From Trichoplusia ni (lineage: Eukaryota > Arthropoda > Insecta > Lepidoptera > Noctuidae): 64,000 bases of DNA. The notes beneath the pieces are model-generated. The model saw only the letters and a program-made list of their open reading frames with translations. It had not been told where the DNA came from and ran no database searches. Both the position numbers and the translations under genes were made by a program. This document shows positions 1-11,995 of this stretch, in pieces. The stretch's first letter is position 1, and each line of letters starts with the position of its first letter. Location of the stretch: NCBI RefSeq assembly GCF_003590095.1, contig NC_039487.1, positions 13,189,794 to 13,253,793 on the forward strand, given 5' to 3'.

Positions 1-1497
1 GAATTGAAGAAATGTCTTCCGTCCCCTTTTCAAACACCAGTAGCTTAGGCTACCGCTCCTTTTTTTCGTTGTATACAGAAATGCATCATCTGTGAAAATT
101 TAAACTGAAGACACGAGGTACAGCAATAACAATTCATGTGGTCCATCATTGTCACTGACGAATTGACAGGCAGAGGAGCCTTATTATTAGGAACCATAAA
201 AATGTCTTAAGGATACCAATATAAATTTGAGAATAAACTTCTTTTACAAGGAGAAATTGAACGTAAATAACTCAACACTTACAAACATACCTAAGCCTAT
301 AAAATCTCAGTCACACTTAGATTTAAAAACTTCAAATCTATCCAAGTTCGAGACACAATCCCGTGTAACAACGTGCACGGGCGGCCAGCCGATAACACCT
401 CCAACTTTAATAATTGCGCAACTTGCTCAGATAACCACAGAATTATTTCAAGCATTTTATTTGTTCCATATCTTGTTTGCTGTTATACCTGCCTGCTCTT
501 ATTATTTTGTACACTAAAATGGACGCTTTACTGAACGTGCTGTACGAAAATCGGGAGAATTTTTCCTAAAGGTAAAAACGGAAATCTGTTAATAAGGCTA
601 CGTTGTCTGTCTGTTTTGTCATCAGGCTCTATCTACGCTTTTTACTAGTGAGTGATGTTACTAGCCTAATAATGAACTGTATGGTAGTGGGTCTATACAG
701 TTCACTATTTTAAGTATTTTTAATATTCCTTACTTTTTAACCACGTGATATAATGAAAAATACTTATTTAATCATTTTGGGAAACCTGTCTGACGGACTA
801 TACCTATTTGTAGACAACTCTCAGTGTCCCGAATCTCACTCGCTCTTGTCCGATACTGTTAATGTAGTATACCACATTAAAAAAACAACATGTTTTCACA
901 ACTTACACACTAAACCAGTTTACATGGAAAACAAGAACAAAACTGTGCCAATGTTGCCTATCCTTAAAAAACGATTATGATAATATCAAAGGATGCAACA
1001 CAGGCGGTAAATCTCTTTGATGTTCGCCGGCCGCGTGTGATTGGTTGGCCGGCGTTAGGGACGCTTGCACCTGTCAATTAGACGTGACATACTGCCGGCT
1101 AGGATGTAGCATGAATATATTATACTGTGGGATGTATTTTACTTAATTATTACAAATAGCATGTTGCCTGTCGCCCTTTTTTACAGCACCATGGTAAAAC
1201 ATCGCTTGGAGTAATCGCATTCACACACACCACATCATGAGACTTTTTATGATCATAAAAGCATAATTAAATTGTATGAATATATATTATATCGCAGGCA
1301 AATCATAAAAATATTATGCATCCGTTTAAGTGCCGACTTATGATTTTCCAGTATTAGGTTAATTGTTTTTATTTCTTAGGGTCCGCTGTCTGTTAGTCAT
1401 GTAATGGGATAGACGGTGTAAATTTTCCCAGATAAAGTATCGTCTGTCGTATGCCAAACAACCAATGGGCAAAAATTACCACTGACACGGTCCGTGA
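1..1497. other. Intergenic, degraded repeat fragments
   Basis: No gene recognised. Around 75-120 there is a piece reading 'catctgtgaaaattt', and around 596-640 and 1380-1400 there are reversed pieces reading 'gtctgtctgt' and 'gtccgctgtctgt'. These match parts of the dispersed repeat seen complete at 36722-36997. The open frames at 227 and 753 have no domain, no good codon bias and no splice context, so I treat them as chance. Confidence 0.5.
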
Positions 1498-1668
1498 CAC
1501 AAAACCGACGTCAGCGAGGCAGACCCAGACGGAGATGGCGGGATGACCTGGATTTGTTCTTACCGAACTGGTCACTCGCGGCTCATGACAGAGACAAGTG
1601 GAGGAAGAGTGGGGAGGCCTTTGCCCAGCAGTGGGACATTCCAGGCTAGTAATAATAATAATAAAGTA
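1498..1668 (+). mobile_element. 3' end of an RTE/R4-like LINE
   Basis: A plus-strand frame from about 1515 reads RGRPRRRWRDDL, then a W-x-A-x-DR-x-KWR stretch, then GEAFAQQWD, then stop codons in a TAA repeat. This is the usual C-terminus of endonuclease/reverse transcriptase polyproteins of RTE or R4-like LINEs in insects, and the (TAA)n tail at 1650-1664 fits a LINE 3' end. Only the last 45 or so codons remain, so it is a dead 5'-truncated copy. Confidence 0.7.
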
Positions 1669-1905
1669 TTGCCGCTGTTTGTAACAACAAATTTCAATAA
1701 TCAATGTAGAAAACGCTAGTTATCGCGAGCTAGACTTGGATTTGAACGGTTTTGATTTTAAGCAATGACATTTTTCATTGGAAACTATAATATTTACACT
1801 TAAAAAAAAGAAGACTATATAATATTTTGTCTTAATAAAAAAAAGACTAGCGCCTACTTCAGGATTTTTATGATCGTATTACGATTTCTGTACTGATAAT
1901 ATAAA

Positions 1906-2136
1906 TCCCTACTAATATAATATTATAAATGCGAAAGTAACTCTGTCTGTCTGTCTGTTACGCTTTCACGTCTAAACCACTGAACTGATTTTAATGAAAT
2001 TTGGTACAGAGATAGAGTTGACCTTGAGAATGAACATAGGATAGTTTTTATACCGGACTATTGAAGAGTTCTCTTGGAAACGCGACCGACGTTATAACCG
2101 ACATCGACGCGGGCGAAGCCGCGGGCGAAAAGCTAG
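1906..2136 (+). mobile_element. Non-autonomous Helitron, complete
   Basis: The element starts 5'-TCCCTACTAATATAAT and ends in CTAG. A GC-rich hairpin (CGCGGGCGAAGCCGCG) lies about 15 bases before the end. It sits between A (1905) and T (2137), the canonical Helitron A|T target. A CTGT microsatellite lies near the 5' end. The same family recurs on the minus strand at 34943-35142. It is 231 bp with no coding capacity. Confidence 0.85.
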
Positions 2137-2375
2137 TATAAAATAAATAATAAGTAATTACATTCCATTGCAATTTGTCAAGTTTACACAACCGTATGTA
2201 TCTTGGCTCTTAATAACGTCTGCAGTTTAATCGGTGCTACCCAGTGGCCAGTTAGTCTGAGGTACCCGGTTATCCGGGTTATCACCGTGAGAGATCTAAG
2301 GACGACGTCAACTCGCATAGAACTCACTCTACACGCTGAGCATGTGGAGTTAAAGGAGTAAACATAGACAACACT
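2137..2375. other. Intergenic, nothing recognised
   Basis: This spacer between a Helitron and a SINE has no open frame, RNA gene or repeat that I recognise. Confidence 0.4.
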
Positions 2376-2620
2376 TTAAAAAAAAATCTCCCGAAGTAAG
2401 GAATTAAATCCTTGTATTGGGGGATTCATAAACATAAAAATTAAGTACACAAAGACACTCAGTCTCAGAACAAGTACACGGGAATCGAACCCGCGACACG
2501 ATGCGCACGGAGGGTTAGGCGTGACGTTCGTCAGCTCATGATCTTGGACCCCGGTTGGGTCCGAAACTAGCCAGGCAATCCCAAAAAATACCTGCGAATG
2601 AATTCGAGGTATCATTTAAA
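2376..2620 (-). mobile_element. tRNA-derived SINE with conserved head
   Basis: Read on the minus strand, it has a head with 'gcctggctagtttcggaccc' and 'atcatgagctgacg', then a RNA polymerase III B box (GGGTTCGATTCCC), then a tail reaching 'aaggatttaattcctt'. The head recurs at 14165-14262, 20213-20290 and 61590-61700. The tail resembles that of the SINE at 9757. No protein is encoded. Confidence 0.7.
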
Positions 2621-2936
2621 TATGAATTATCTTTATATTTAAAAACGCTCCTAGTTAGTACATCCATTACCGTAGCTCATTAAAACAGCTGTTTTATCAT
2701 TTTTCTGACTGTATCCAGGTAATAAAAGTCCTGTCCGACCCAGTAATAGGGCAAACGGATTTGCCGGCAAAATGAGAAAGGTGCGCGAAAATAATTACGG
2801 ATAAAAATATCTTTGTTTTATTATGTTTAGAAAATGTTTCATGAATTTTTATTCCGTTTTAATGTTATTTAAATATTTGTCTATTTTTCATGTCGCACAC
2901 AGGTTTTGATTATGGTGTGTTTCGCTTTCTGTTTAT

Positions 2937-3060
2937 GCGTAATCCTCATGGACACCCGCTCCCTCGGGGAAAGGATCAATTAGTGTCAGACTCTTACTGA
3001 CTAAACCTGAACCGTCACGCTACGTCATCCGCTTTTTCTGTCTGCGGGTTTCCTATCCCA
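2937..3060 (+). repeat. Dispersed repeat, 'catggacacccgctccct' family
   Basis: The stretch containing 'catggacacccgctccct', 'gtcagactct' and 'ctgactaaacctgaac' recurs with few changes at 25372-25455 inside a DSTYK intron. A reversed, more diverged piece is at about 10600-10690. Class is unknown to me. It has no coding capacity. Confidence 0.6.
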
Positions 3061-3611
3061 AAAGTGTAGCACTTTTACTATGCGGTGGTTGTAAGAGTTT
3101 GATTCTGCAAATCTTTAAATACGTCGCAAATTTCAGACATCTTACTTTCTTTTACATATAAGTACTTTTTTACTCCGATATAGTGTAGTCAATTGTTTTC
3201 TGCTATCAAAAACCCTACTAGTAAGAAGACAATATTTTAGTGTCATGAACATTTTATTGTACGTAGTTAAATAAATCAAAGTGAAGATATTAATAGCTAT
3301 AACTACTTAAGTAATTGAATAGACCATCGTTAATAATATGTTGTCAAAAATGTAATATCTCTGAAAACCAGTCTTTGGTAGTTACCTACTGTTAGGTATA
3401 AGATTGTGAATGTCAGATTTTTAGGAAAAAGCAAAAGAATCTCCGTGCGGCTGACCGCGGCCCAGCTAACCGACTTATAGCCTACTACGGTACCAGCCTC
3501 GCGATGTTTTAAGCACAACTCTCTTTTAGTGCTTGAGTAGATGTTGGAAAAGTAGTTTTAGTTGACTAAGTAAATTCTCGAAGGCCCGTTGCGCGGTCCC
3601 TTGAGGATGCC

Positions 3612-5627
3612 ATGACCGAAGGAGCCTTGTGGCTCCCCGTACTCCGTCATCAGTTTGGATTAACTCATCAGTTAAATAATATCTCTAAGTACAACCACGA
3701 AAAACGTCATAAACTTATCAATATTAGAACTATTGATAAATCATCGATAAATAAAATTGATAAATCTAAATTTAAAGCTTATTCCAAAAGACTCAATTTA
3801 ATTATTAAACTTACTCAAAAATCCCAAAATAATTATCTTATAAGTACTGCATCCAACAAATCAAAAGCTACTTGGGAAATAATAAATAAAAATAAAACTA
3901 ATCTACCACGGGATGTGATTAAACAAATAAAAAAGGATGGTAAAATAATTTCCGATCCTAGTGAAATTGCTGAAGAATTTAATAATTTCTTTATTAATCA
4001 AGTTAAACCTTTGACATTAAATATTTCAAATAAAAATAATGTACCAATCTATAATAATTGCAATTCTATTTTCTTAAATCCGACTACACCGAATGACATT
4101 AAACGCATTATTCTATCCCTCAAAAATACTAATAGTACAGGCTATGATGAAATCACTACTAAAGTATTAAAGCATGTTAGTAATATAATATCACCAATAT
4201 TAAGTCATATATTTAATTTGTGTATTTTTCATGGTATCTACCCTAATAAATTAAAAACCACAATTATCAAACCATTATTTAAGAAAGAGGACAAAGAGAA
4301 CATGGCCTGCTATCGACCCATAGCACTCATCCCAATACTATCTAAAGTACTAGAAAAAGTTATATATGAAAATCTCAATAGCTACTTAGAGAGGAATAAA
4401 ATTTTAGCAGAAGAACAAATGGGTTTTCGTAAACATAAATCTATTAATATGGCAATTTATAAATTTTTAGCTAATATCACAAAGAAATTAGACTCAAAAA
4501 CTCCTGTGTGTGCTTTATACATGGATTTAACAAAAGCCTTTGATTACGTAGACCATCAGATCCTAGAAAAAAAGCTTAACGCCTATGGTATAAGGGGCAA
4601 CGCACTAGGCTTAATAATGTCCTACCTGAATGAAAGAAAACAAGTTACTGTAATCACAAAAATATGTCCAAGACAAAAGCAAGAACTAACATTTAAGTCT
4701 AATGTACAAAACATAAAATACGGTGTCCCTCAAGGGAGTGTATTAGGACCATTATTATTCCTCATTTATATAAATGACTTCCCCCAGGTAATAAACTCTC
4801 TAATGGTCTTATTTGCCGACGACAGTACAGTTATGTTTTCAAATAAAGATTCTAAACTGCTGGAATCGGAAATAAATAATGGTTTAGTAAATATTATTGA
4901 TTGGTTGAAAGCAAATAACCTTGTTATAAACCTAAGTAAAACTAATTTGATGGTTTTCCGAAATACAGGTAATTCTTTTATACCAGACATTAGTGTAAAT
5001 TATTGTGGTCAGCCAGTTAAAGAAGTTACGGTTGCAAAGTTCTTGGGTATAAATGTTGACTGCAATCTAAATTGGAAGATACATGTTGAGTCTGTATGTA
5101 CCAAATTAAATAAATTCTCATATGCGTTACACATGTTAGCAAAAACAGTAAACACATCCACTATTCTGACAGCATACCATGCGTACGTAGTCTCAACTTT
5201 ACGATATGGTTTAGTTTATTGGGGAAACTCAACAGATAGGCATGCCGCATTTATATCACAAAAGAAATGCATTCGCGCGATGTGTCAATTAGATAAATAT
5301 GATAGTTGTAAATCTTATTTCCAGTCACTGAGAGTTCTTACATTGCCATGCTTGTATATTTTTGAAGTCATTGTATTTGTAAAAAATAATTTAAATTCAT
5401 ATGAAACACTGCGTAGTAATCGACATAGTCATAAAATAAAAGTACAACCTAGTAGAACCACTCTTTTAAATAAAAGCCTATTTTGCATGGCACCAAAATT
5501 GTATAATAAACTCCCCAACTCCATTGTGAAAATTGATACTATTGATAAATTTAAAAAAAGACTCAAAGAATTTCTTATTAGTAAATGCTACTATGATATT
5601 AGAGAATATTTAGAGGATAAGTTTTGA
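3612..5627 (+). CDS. LINE reverse transcriptase ORF (jockey/CR1-like), 5'-truncated but uninterrupted
   Basis: A 671-residue open frame with no stop or frameshift. It encodes a non-LTR reverse transcriptase that would copy its RNA at the target site. Motifs seen: CYRPIALIP near 233-241, GFRKHKS near 271-277, MDLTKAFD at 304-311, YGVPQGSVLGP at 370-380, and the catalytic FADD at 401-404. The C-terminal part from about 540 to 671 has the RYGLVYWG and MAPKLYNKLP patterns typical of jockey/CR1 relatives. There is no apurinic endonuclease domain, so the 5' half of ORF2 is missing. The first 25 or so residues probably come from flanking DNA or the break, and the start at 3612 is only the first ATG. 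An intact RT frame suggests a fairly recent insertion. Clade placement is tentative. Confidence 0.85.
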   Translation: MTEGALWLPVLRHQFGLTHQLNNISKYNHEKRHKLINIRTIDKSSINKIDKSKFKAYSKRLNLIIKLTQKSQNNYLISTASNKSKATWEIINKNKTNLPRDVIKQIKKDGKIISDPSEIAEEFNNFFINQVKPLTLNISNKNNVPIYNNCNSIFLNPTTPNDIKRIILSLKNTNSTGYDEITTKVLKHVSNIISPILSHIFNLCIFHGIYPNKLKTTIIKPLFKKEDKENMACYRPIALIPILSKVLEKVIYENLNSYLERNKILAEEQMGFRKHKSINMAIYKFLANITKKLDSKTPVCALYMDLTKAFDYVDHQILEKKLNAYGIRGNALGLIMSYLNERKQVTVITKICPRQKQELTFKSNVQNIKYGVPQGSVLGPLLFLIYINDFPQVINSLMVLFADDSTVMFSNKDSKLLESEINNGLVNIIDWLKANNLVINLSKTNLMVFRNTGNSFIPDISVNYCGQPVKEVTVAKFLGINVDCNLNWKIHVESVCTKLNKFSYALHMLAKTVNTSTILTAYHAYVVSTLRYGLVYWGNSTDRHAAFISQKKCIRAMCQLDKYDSCKSYFQSLRVLTLPCLYIFEVIVFVKNNLNSYETLRSNRHSHKIKVQPSRTTLLNKSLFCMAPKLYNKLPNSIVKIDTIDKFKKRLKEFLISKCYYDIREYLEDKF

Positions 5628-5850
5628 CATTTGTTATTTTGCATTGTTATTGTTTTAGTTATATGTATTTGTCTTTAGAATTTGTATTTTATAGTTACTT
5701 TTGAACTTATTATTTTGTATTTTAATATTTAATATTTTGCATGCCTAATGGCGGAATATGTTATAGAACTATTTTAAACCTTAACATCTTTATTATGTAC
5801 ACATATTCGTAAAATAAATTATTTGATTTGATTTGATTTGATTTGATTTC
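5628..5850 (+). mobile_element. LINE 3' UTR and (TTTGA)n tail
   Basis: The 3' untranslated part of the LINE at 3612. It ends in 'aaataaattatt' followed by about five copies of TTTGA at 5820-5849. A short tandem tail in place of poly(A) is typical of CR1/L2/Daphne-type LINEs. The 5' boundary of the insertion is unclear, so no target duplication could be defined. Confidence 0.75.
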
Positions 5851-7671
5851 TCAAACCTAACCCATACATCTCAACACCTGTCAAGTGTAAACCAACACGC
5901 CGACACACGTGCTGACCAATTAAGCCGTGATCAATTAACCATAGCTCATATTATACTAACCAAATATTTGTGTTCGCGGCCGGGTGGTGCGGCTAGACAG
6001 ACCGAGATTATTCAGATGCTAATGTGGAATATTGTTAGCTAATTGTGGTAGGCCGACATTTAAATGGTGGTTTGGTAGGCAAATGGACGGATTTGTAAGT
6101 GTTAGGGTCTAAATTCAAAGAATTTTTTGAAGATTTCTGTTTAACCGGATGTTTAATTTTTGAAACCACTCGTAGAGATAACTTTTCCATGAAAAAATTT
6201 TAGCTGTGCTGATTTCTGTACGAAACTGTCCTTCCACGGTTTAAGTAAAATATATTAACTTCGTAGTACTCTCTTAACATCGAAAATCATTGGATGTGCC
6301 GGGATATGAACCTTAGACTCGGCAGTCTCACGGCTATACCACTATGCTATCGCTATATATAATAAATATGTCTGTATATGGCGGCAAATCGATCACAATA
6401 TCATCATTTATGTCTACACTTTGAATAGATAAGGTACACTGGATATCCGCTCGTAAATTGAAAACAACAAAAAATCTCACCAATTAAAGTAAAGTTTCAT
6501 AAAAAGTGGACAGTTTGAAAAACTGGTAGGTACTTAAATATTCAAAGTTCCGCGTCTGGTCCGCGCAAAGATAACTCAGTCAGTCAGTCCACTCTATTAT
6601 ACACGCCTTAAAAAGGATAATCTACCTGAGGTTAATTAAAACTTCCGTCCTTTAAGCCGGACAGCCCTTTCCCGCCTCTCGAGTTAAGCCGAAAACTAAA
6701 ATTTTCTTTTCATCAAGTAAATCAACAAGTCACCCGTTACGCGAGTTAACAAGACGCCCCGGCCCCGCCTGCTCTTGAAACACCGAATTTGTAAAAGGAC
6801 TCGACTGTATTTGCACAAAAATCGAGCTGAAAATAATTTCACTTATTGTTTAAAGGTACTCGAGGAGCCGTAGAGTAGCTGGCGGTATGAGGGATGAGAG
6901 AACGATGGTTTGTGCCTATTTCCTGGCAACTTCGAAGAGGAATTTATGAATAAGTACAATATGTGGTTATCACCTCGCATGCATTTTTTATTGTAGAATG
7001 CTAGGCTAGTAGACTTTTAGATACTAGCATAGTAAAAAAATATTTCTTGCATAACGTAATGAAGTAAGGCGTGCTTACTAAAACTAATTCTTAATACACT
7101 ACAGAGGGAATAGCACCGCCTTTTAATTTATGATTTCACAACCCTAACAGTCTTCCCTAGGAAGATGGTGGTAAGCCACAGTCCTCGTAGGCTTTAAGCT
7201 TCTTTAACGTAGTTGTCACATCTGTATCACTGCCTAATCTTACCGCGTAGTATTCTAACGAGGGGTCGGAGGAAAGGGTTATTTGAACGAGATTTGCCTG
7301 ATTTTACCAAGCACACTGTTTTCTATTTACTTTTAGACTTTTCTCTCCTTTTTATACTTTTTATAGGGGTCGTTATGGCGCAAAAGCTTTGTTTTAGATT
7401 AATTTGATGGCGGGGTAAGTGTTAACTGGTGGGAAAGGACGAGAGGACGCGGCTTGTTAGCCGGTTAGAGGTTATTTTTATCACGGAGGTATTATGGGAT
7501 TTTTTTCGATTACCCAAATCGGCTATTGGCATGGGTACACCTACACACGGCCAAAAAGTACAAAATGACAATTGGGCGTGTTTGTAATTTTTGGGTACCG
7601 AGAAAATTAAAAGTTTTTGTTCGTAATTTTTACGGAAAACCTGTTTGAAGTTTAAACATTTTAACGTAAAT
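5851..7671. other. Intergenic between two opposed LINEs
   Basis: No gene recognised. A tRNA-like SINE remnant lies at 6288-6360, described separately. The remainder is AT-rich with a few GC-richer patches near 6640-6770 and no supported reading frame. Confidence 0.45.
6288..6360 (-). repeat. tRNA-like SINE remnant
   Basis: On the minus strand the stretch reads 'tagcatagtggtatagcc', an A-box-like start, then 'aaggttcatatcccgg', a weak B box. It lacks an acceptor stem and intact arms, so I treat it as a SINE head and not a tRNA gene. Confidence 0.45.
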
Positions 7672-8520
7672 AGAATAGAATAGAATAGAATAAATTTATT
7701 TGTTTAAACATAGGTAACACATATAAAAGATCTTAATAAAATAAAAAAAAAGTCTCACTATGTTTCGCCTTACTTGGCATACAAATATTTGCTTAAAACT
7801 ATTACAACCATGAATTCAGACATAAACACTTAACTAAAATTAGGCACATTTAACAAAATAATTATAAAGATAATGTAAACAAATACAGACAATTTTTTTT
7901 TTAATATTTAAGCATATTTAATAATTAAACATATTTAAGATCAATGTAATAAACAAATCAGAATTTGCACTCATTTTGTCATTATTTTCTTAAAATTTTT
8001 CATCTAAGAATTCGGTAATAGAATAGTAGGCTTTTTGTATTAGAAAATTGCTAAGTGAACGTTTAAATCTATCTAAACCATTCACATCTTTAATGATTCT
8101 AGGAAGTTTGTTATATACTTTGGGTGCCATTCCCAAGAAACTTTTTGAATATAGGGCAGTTTGGTGATGCTTATTGCGTATTGTGTCCTGATGACGTTTG
8201 GATTTTAGAGTTTCAAATAAATGGAAGTTTCTTTTAACGAATACTGCTACTTCATAAATGTATAAACAAGGTAGGGTTAAAATTTGTAACTCAACAAAGT
8301 ATGGTTGGCAGCTTTCAGTCACCTTCAGCTGACATGCAGCTCGTAGACATTTTTTCTGCGTTTTGAATATTAATTCACGATCAGTGCAGTTTCCCCAAAA
8401 TATAATTCCGTAACGAAGTATTGAGGAAACGTATGCATGTATAATTGTATATGCAAATAACATTACAAATTCTAAAATTGCCAAAGTAAGTAACATACCA
8501 ACCATATGCTAAAAATGATA
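7672..8520 (-). mobile_element. 5'-truncated LINE, C-terminal RT fragment
   Basis: A minus-strand frame ending at 7990 encodes about 150 residues of the C-terminal part of a LINE ORF2: RYGIIFWGN, a QKKCLRA stretch, LTLPCLYIYEV, MAPKVYNKLP, and a C-terminus YYSITEFLDEKF. It closely parallels the C-terminus of the LINE at 3612 but is a different family. The 3' UTR runs to 7695 and ends in a TAGAA tandem at 7672-7692 (plus-strand reading). RT motifs and endonuclease are absent. The two LINEs face tail to tail 1.8 kb apart. Confidence 0.8.
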
Positions 8521-9756
8521 AATATCCTGACCATTAAAACTTTATGTTACAACTCTGAAAAGTAAACTCAACAATTCTATTAATTTCACTTAAAGTAAAC
8601 ATACAACGTTACCTATTCACTATACTCCAGTAGACACAGCCTTATAAAAGCAAAGTATAGCTATAATACAGCTTCATAAAACTCAGGTGCGACCAGCGAC
8701 AATAAAACACAATTTTTACAAGCCCCGCGCCTAACTAGGCCCATTTTTATGCTACAATTGTGACAAACAACATCATAACTGCTAATTAATTCGTGTAATT
8801 AAGTAGGCTAGAGTGTCCGTCATAATTATGGGCTTAACATTATGGTAATCGAATTAGTTCAAAATGAACCGGTCGCCTGGAAACACTTCATTAAGGTGCG
8901 GAACAATGTAACCGTTCTGTCTTTTATGACTGATAAGGGTGTAGTATCTGTCGGTAATGGTATTTTTAGAGTATACCTAAAGGGTAAAAAACGGAAACTT
9001 ATTTGCAAGGCTTCACTGTACCTAATGAAGTTTGCAGAGACAGTTGAATTTTTTAGACTATGCATTTTTGTTGCCACATTTTAAATTCGAAGTGTGGCAA
9101 CGGTTGGTACAATTCATTTTTCATTAAATTAACGACAAAATTTAACAATTATTTATACCAACGTAATAACATAATCATCACTTTTACACGCCAATGTAAA
9201 GCATGCTGAAGTCGACATTTCTTATCTGACTACTCTGAGGAGAAAATATGACGATAACTTGCATTGAAATACATATAATAATTATATTAAATATTTATTT
9301 TGGTTTCTATACTTTTGATTTCGGCCGCATGGAAATTATCCTTATCCTAAAAGTAAACACACATTTAAACATTCATTAGACTAGTTAAAATAACAAACTC
9401 CTTATCAATTTCAATCGCAAAAGTGATACCAAACCGAGTTATGTGCAAGGGTCTTTACTTCCGTTTCCGACGAGGCGGGCGGACTGGCCCACTGGCACGA
9501 AACCTCTCGTTTTTGTCCACACCCCGAGGGTCAGGCGAGGAGATATAACAAACGTGTTAATTTACAAAGTTGCCCTGTTTCAGCGGATACATTTTGCATA
9601 GTTTGTGGGTTGGGGTGCTAGTTATAGATGTGATATTTTCAGGTTTTATTTGATAAGAGAAAATAGTGTTGCAGTGTGAATTTTTAGGCTTTTAAAGTTA
9701 ATAATAGAATTATTTGGAGTTGTTGAGTGTGGGCTGATTATTTTTGGAATATCTGC
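8521..9756. other. Intergenic, nothing recognised
   Basis: AT-rich sequence. The overlapping open frames at 8842-9084 on both strands have no domain and no matching features. A GC-richer patch at 9440-9540 has no supported frame. Confidence 0.4.
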
Positions 9757-9960
9757 ACGCATGGATAGCTGAGTGGTTGAGATCACCACGAGAAACCCAC
9801 TGAAACCCACTGTGCGCGACGTGTCGCGGGTTCGATCCCCGCGTAGGACAAGCGTTTGTGTGACCCACGTATGCTGGTTCTGGGGCTGGGTGTCTTTGCG
9901 CATGTGAATTGTATGCTTGAGTAAACCCCCGCGACACAAATATTAAAATCCTTAATGGCG
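9757..9960 (+). mobile_element. tRNA-derived SINE
   Basis: It has an A box (ATGGATAGCTGAGTGG, 9761-9776) and a B box (GGGTTCGATCCCC, 9828-9840) with spacing like a tRNA gene. It continues into a non-tRNA body 'aagcgtttgtgtgaccca', 'ctggttctggggctgggtgt', and ends near 'attaaaatcctta'. The same body appears at 15003-15205 (reversed), 17617-17720 and 26215-26370. The internal promoter would be read by RNA polymerase III. Confidence 0.8.
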
Positions 9961-11917
9961 TGGTAAGTTAGGCATGGTGTTTTAATATTAAGGCGACTCT
10001 CAAGCCCCGCTGCAACTGGAACCCTACCACACCGCAGAATATTTACATAATTGTGGTGACCCAATAGAACACGTCTCAAATATCATTGGCTAATGACGGT
10101 GAACACAATCATCATAATTTGTACATAAGTAACCAACCCTTGTATGCAAATAATATAGTGCCGAAATAGTACAGATGACTACACGACTCCAGTAACACAA
10201 AGTAGATAAAACCATCGACATGGTAATTATATTCTTAGAAAAGTGAGGACAGTTTTAAAAAATAAGGCACGGTTACTTCACAAACAATTTAACCAAATCA
10301 TAACAAGGATAACTTAAAATTAATACATCAAACTCTACGGCAAAAGAATATGATTGGCAATTATCGAAATGATAATATGGCTGCTATGCTGACTGAATAC
10401 AGCGGAGGTGACGGAGATGTTCCAGCGATGCCGGCTGACAGCGGAGAGGGCGTTTGAAGAAAGAGAATTCTTAAATCAAATGTCCAATTTTACAAATCAA
10501 TTTGAAATTGGCCATTTGGTTTGGCCAGGGATTTCATTGATCTTTGCGGTAGTTTTCATCGCGTTCCCATGGTCTCAGGTACAAGGGAAGGGTGAAGCAC
10601 TCCTGTGGGTTTAGCCGGTAAGAGCCAGGCATACCTTTCCGCGTTACCTAGGGCGAAGAGGAGAAAGTCCATGAGGGTTTTGCCGGGTAAAAAAGAGATT
10701 CTGTTGACCTAGGTACACGAAGAAAGCTAAAATTTATAAAAATATTATTATATTTTTTTAACTGCCAAATTACGATACTTTTTGACTATTTCTTACAGAA
10801 CTTACATTTTACAGAACCGTTTGTAAACACAAATTCGACACACACTGGTGTCAAGTTACGAAAATGAACCTTAAAGCCTGTACATAAGGAAGAAATTACA
10901 AAATATGCCTACTTTACTCATGACCTGACATAGACTGTACACAGTAGTGATAATGAAGGCTTTATGTAGGTCCCGTAATAGGACACAGTAGGCCTCTTGG
11001 CGTGGTATAATATTACCTTTTTAGTTTTAATTTAGTTAATATGTATGACGTTGGTCCCAAGGCTATATTGTGGCAGATTAAAAAAGAAAACATTTGTGAT
11101 CTTTGTTCATTTATTTTTAATTAGATTTTAGTTGATACACAAAAAGCGTGTTTTAAAATAAACTTCTGAAATATTAATTTATACTTTATTATAGTTGTAT
11201 ACTGCTGTCACATACAATAGATACCCAAACTCAGTACAAACGTTCGTCAATCACACAAATGCTTGTCTTGCACAAAGATGCGTTGAGACCAATATCTGTT
11301 CCTAAAGTGCATTGAATCATTACGTTTGAAATATACCATTAACATACTTGTAAGTCTACAAACCCCCTTAAAAAAAGGCATAATGATTACATTATTTTTC
11401 TTTGCTCCTTTTAGAAGTATTTGAAAAAAATGCTAAGTTGTAAAATAAAACTACAAAATCTATAAAAGCGTATATTTCTGGGGTACAATAATGTTCTTAA
11501 AATAACATTGTAACGTCTGTTGTGTTATAATACTAGGTATACAGCGTGTATTGTAATATAAACTGTCTCAAATACAACACCCGCTATAAAGGTACAGTCA
11601 AAGACAAATTCTATAAAAAAATATTCTTTTCTGATTTGCGTCGAGAGAAGTTTTAAACAGACTAGAAAAATAAATGTCATGAAAGACGATATCTAATAAC
11701 TGTTGTCTTTAACTATACATTAAGCAATAAATTGTTATATTGCTATTAAAATTTCAATGATTTGTGTTTATCATTATAGTTCAAGTAGTTATTAAAAAGC
11801 ATTATATTGGAGACAATTCACAAAAATAAGATCTATTTATTTATAAAAGTTGTATGAAACACTACGAACAGACAGGAAGGCCTCATTATCAAGTTATAAA
11901 AACTATCGACAAGTATT
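9961..11917. other. Intergenic, one repeat fragment
   Basis: No gene recognised. About 10600-10690 holds a reversed, diverged piece of the repeat at 2937-3060 ('gagaaagtccatgagg'). The rest is AT-rich without supported frames. Confidence 0.4.
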
Positions 11918-11995
11918 ATGCGGGGATCGAACCCGAGACACATTGCTCTCAGAGGGCTTGGTGTCCTGAACCACGCGGCTATCCGTGCAGTCTAA
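11918..11995 (-). repeat. SINE head fragment
   Basis: On the minus strand an A-box-like 'cacggatagccgcgtgg' is followed by a B box (GGGTTCGATCCCC). The body is not preserved. It is a SINE fragment, not a tRNA gene, because the arms do not pair. Confidence 0.6.

Noticed and set aside
9757..9845. tRNA gene
   Set aside because: A and B boxes are present, but the acceptor and anticodon arms do not pair and the sequence runs on into a repeated body. It is a SINE. The same applies at 49860-49972, 57055-57140 and 11918-11995.
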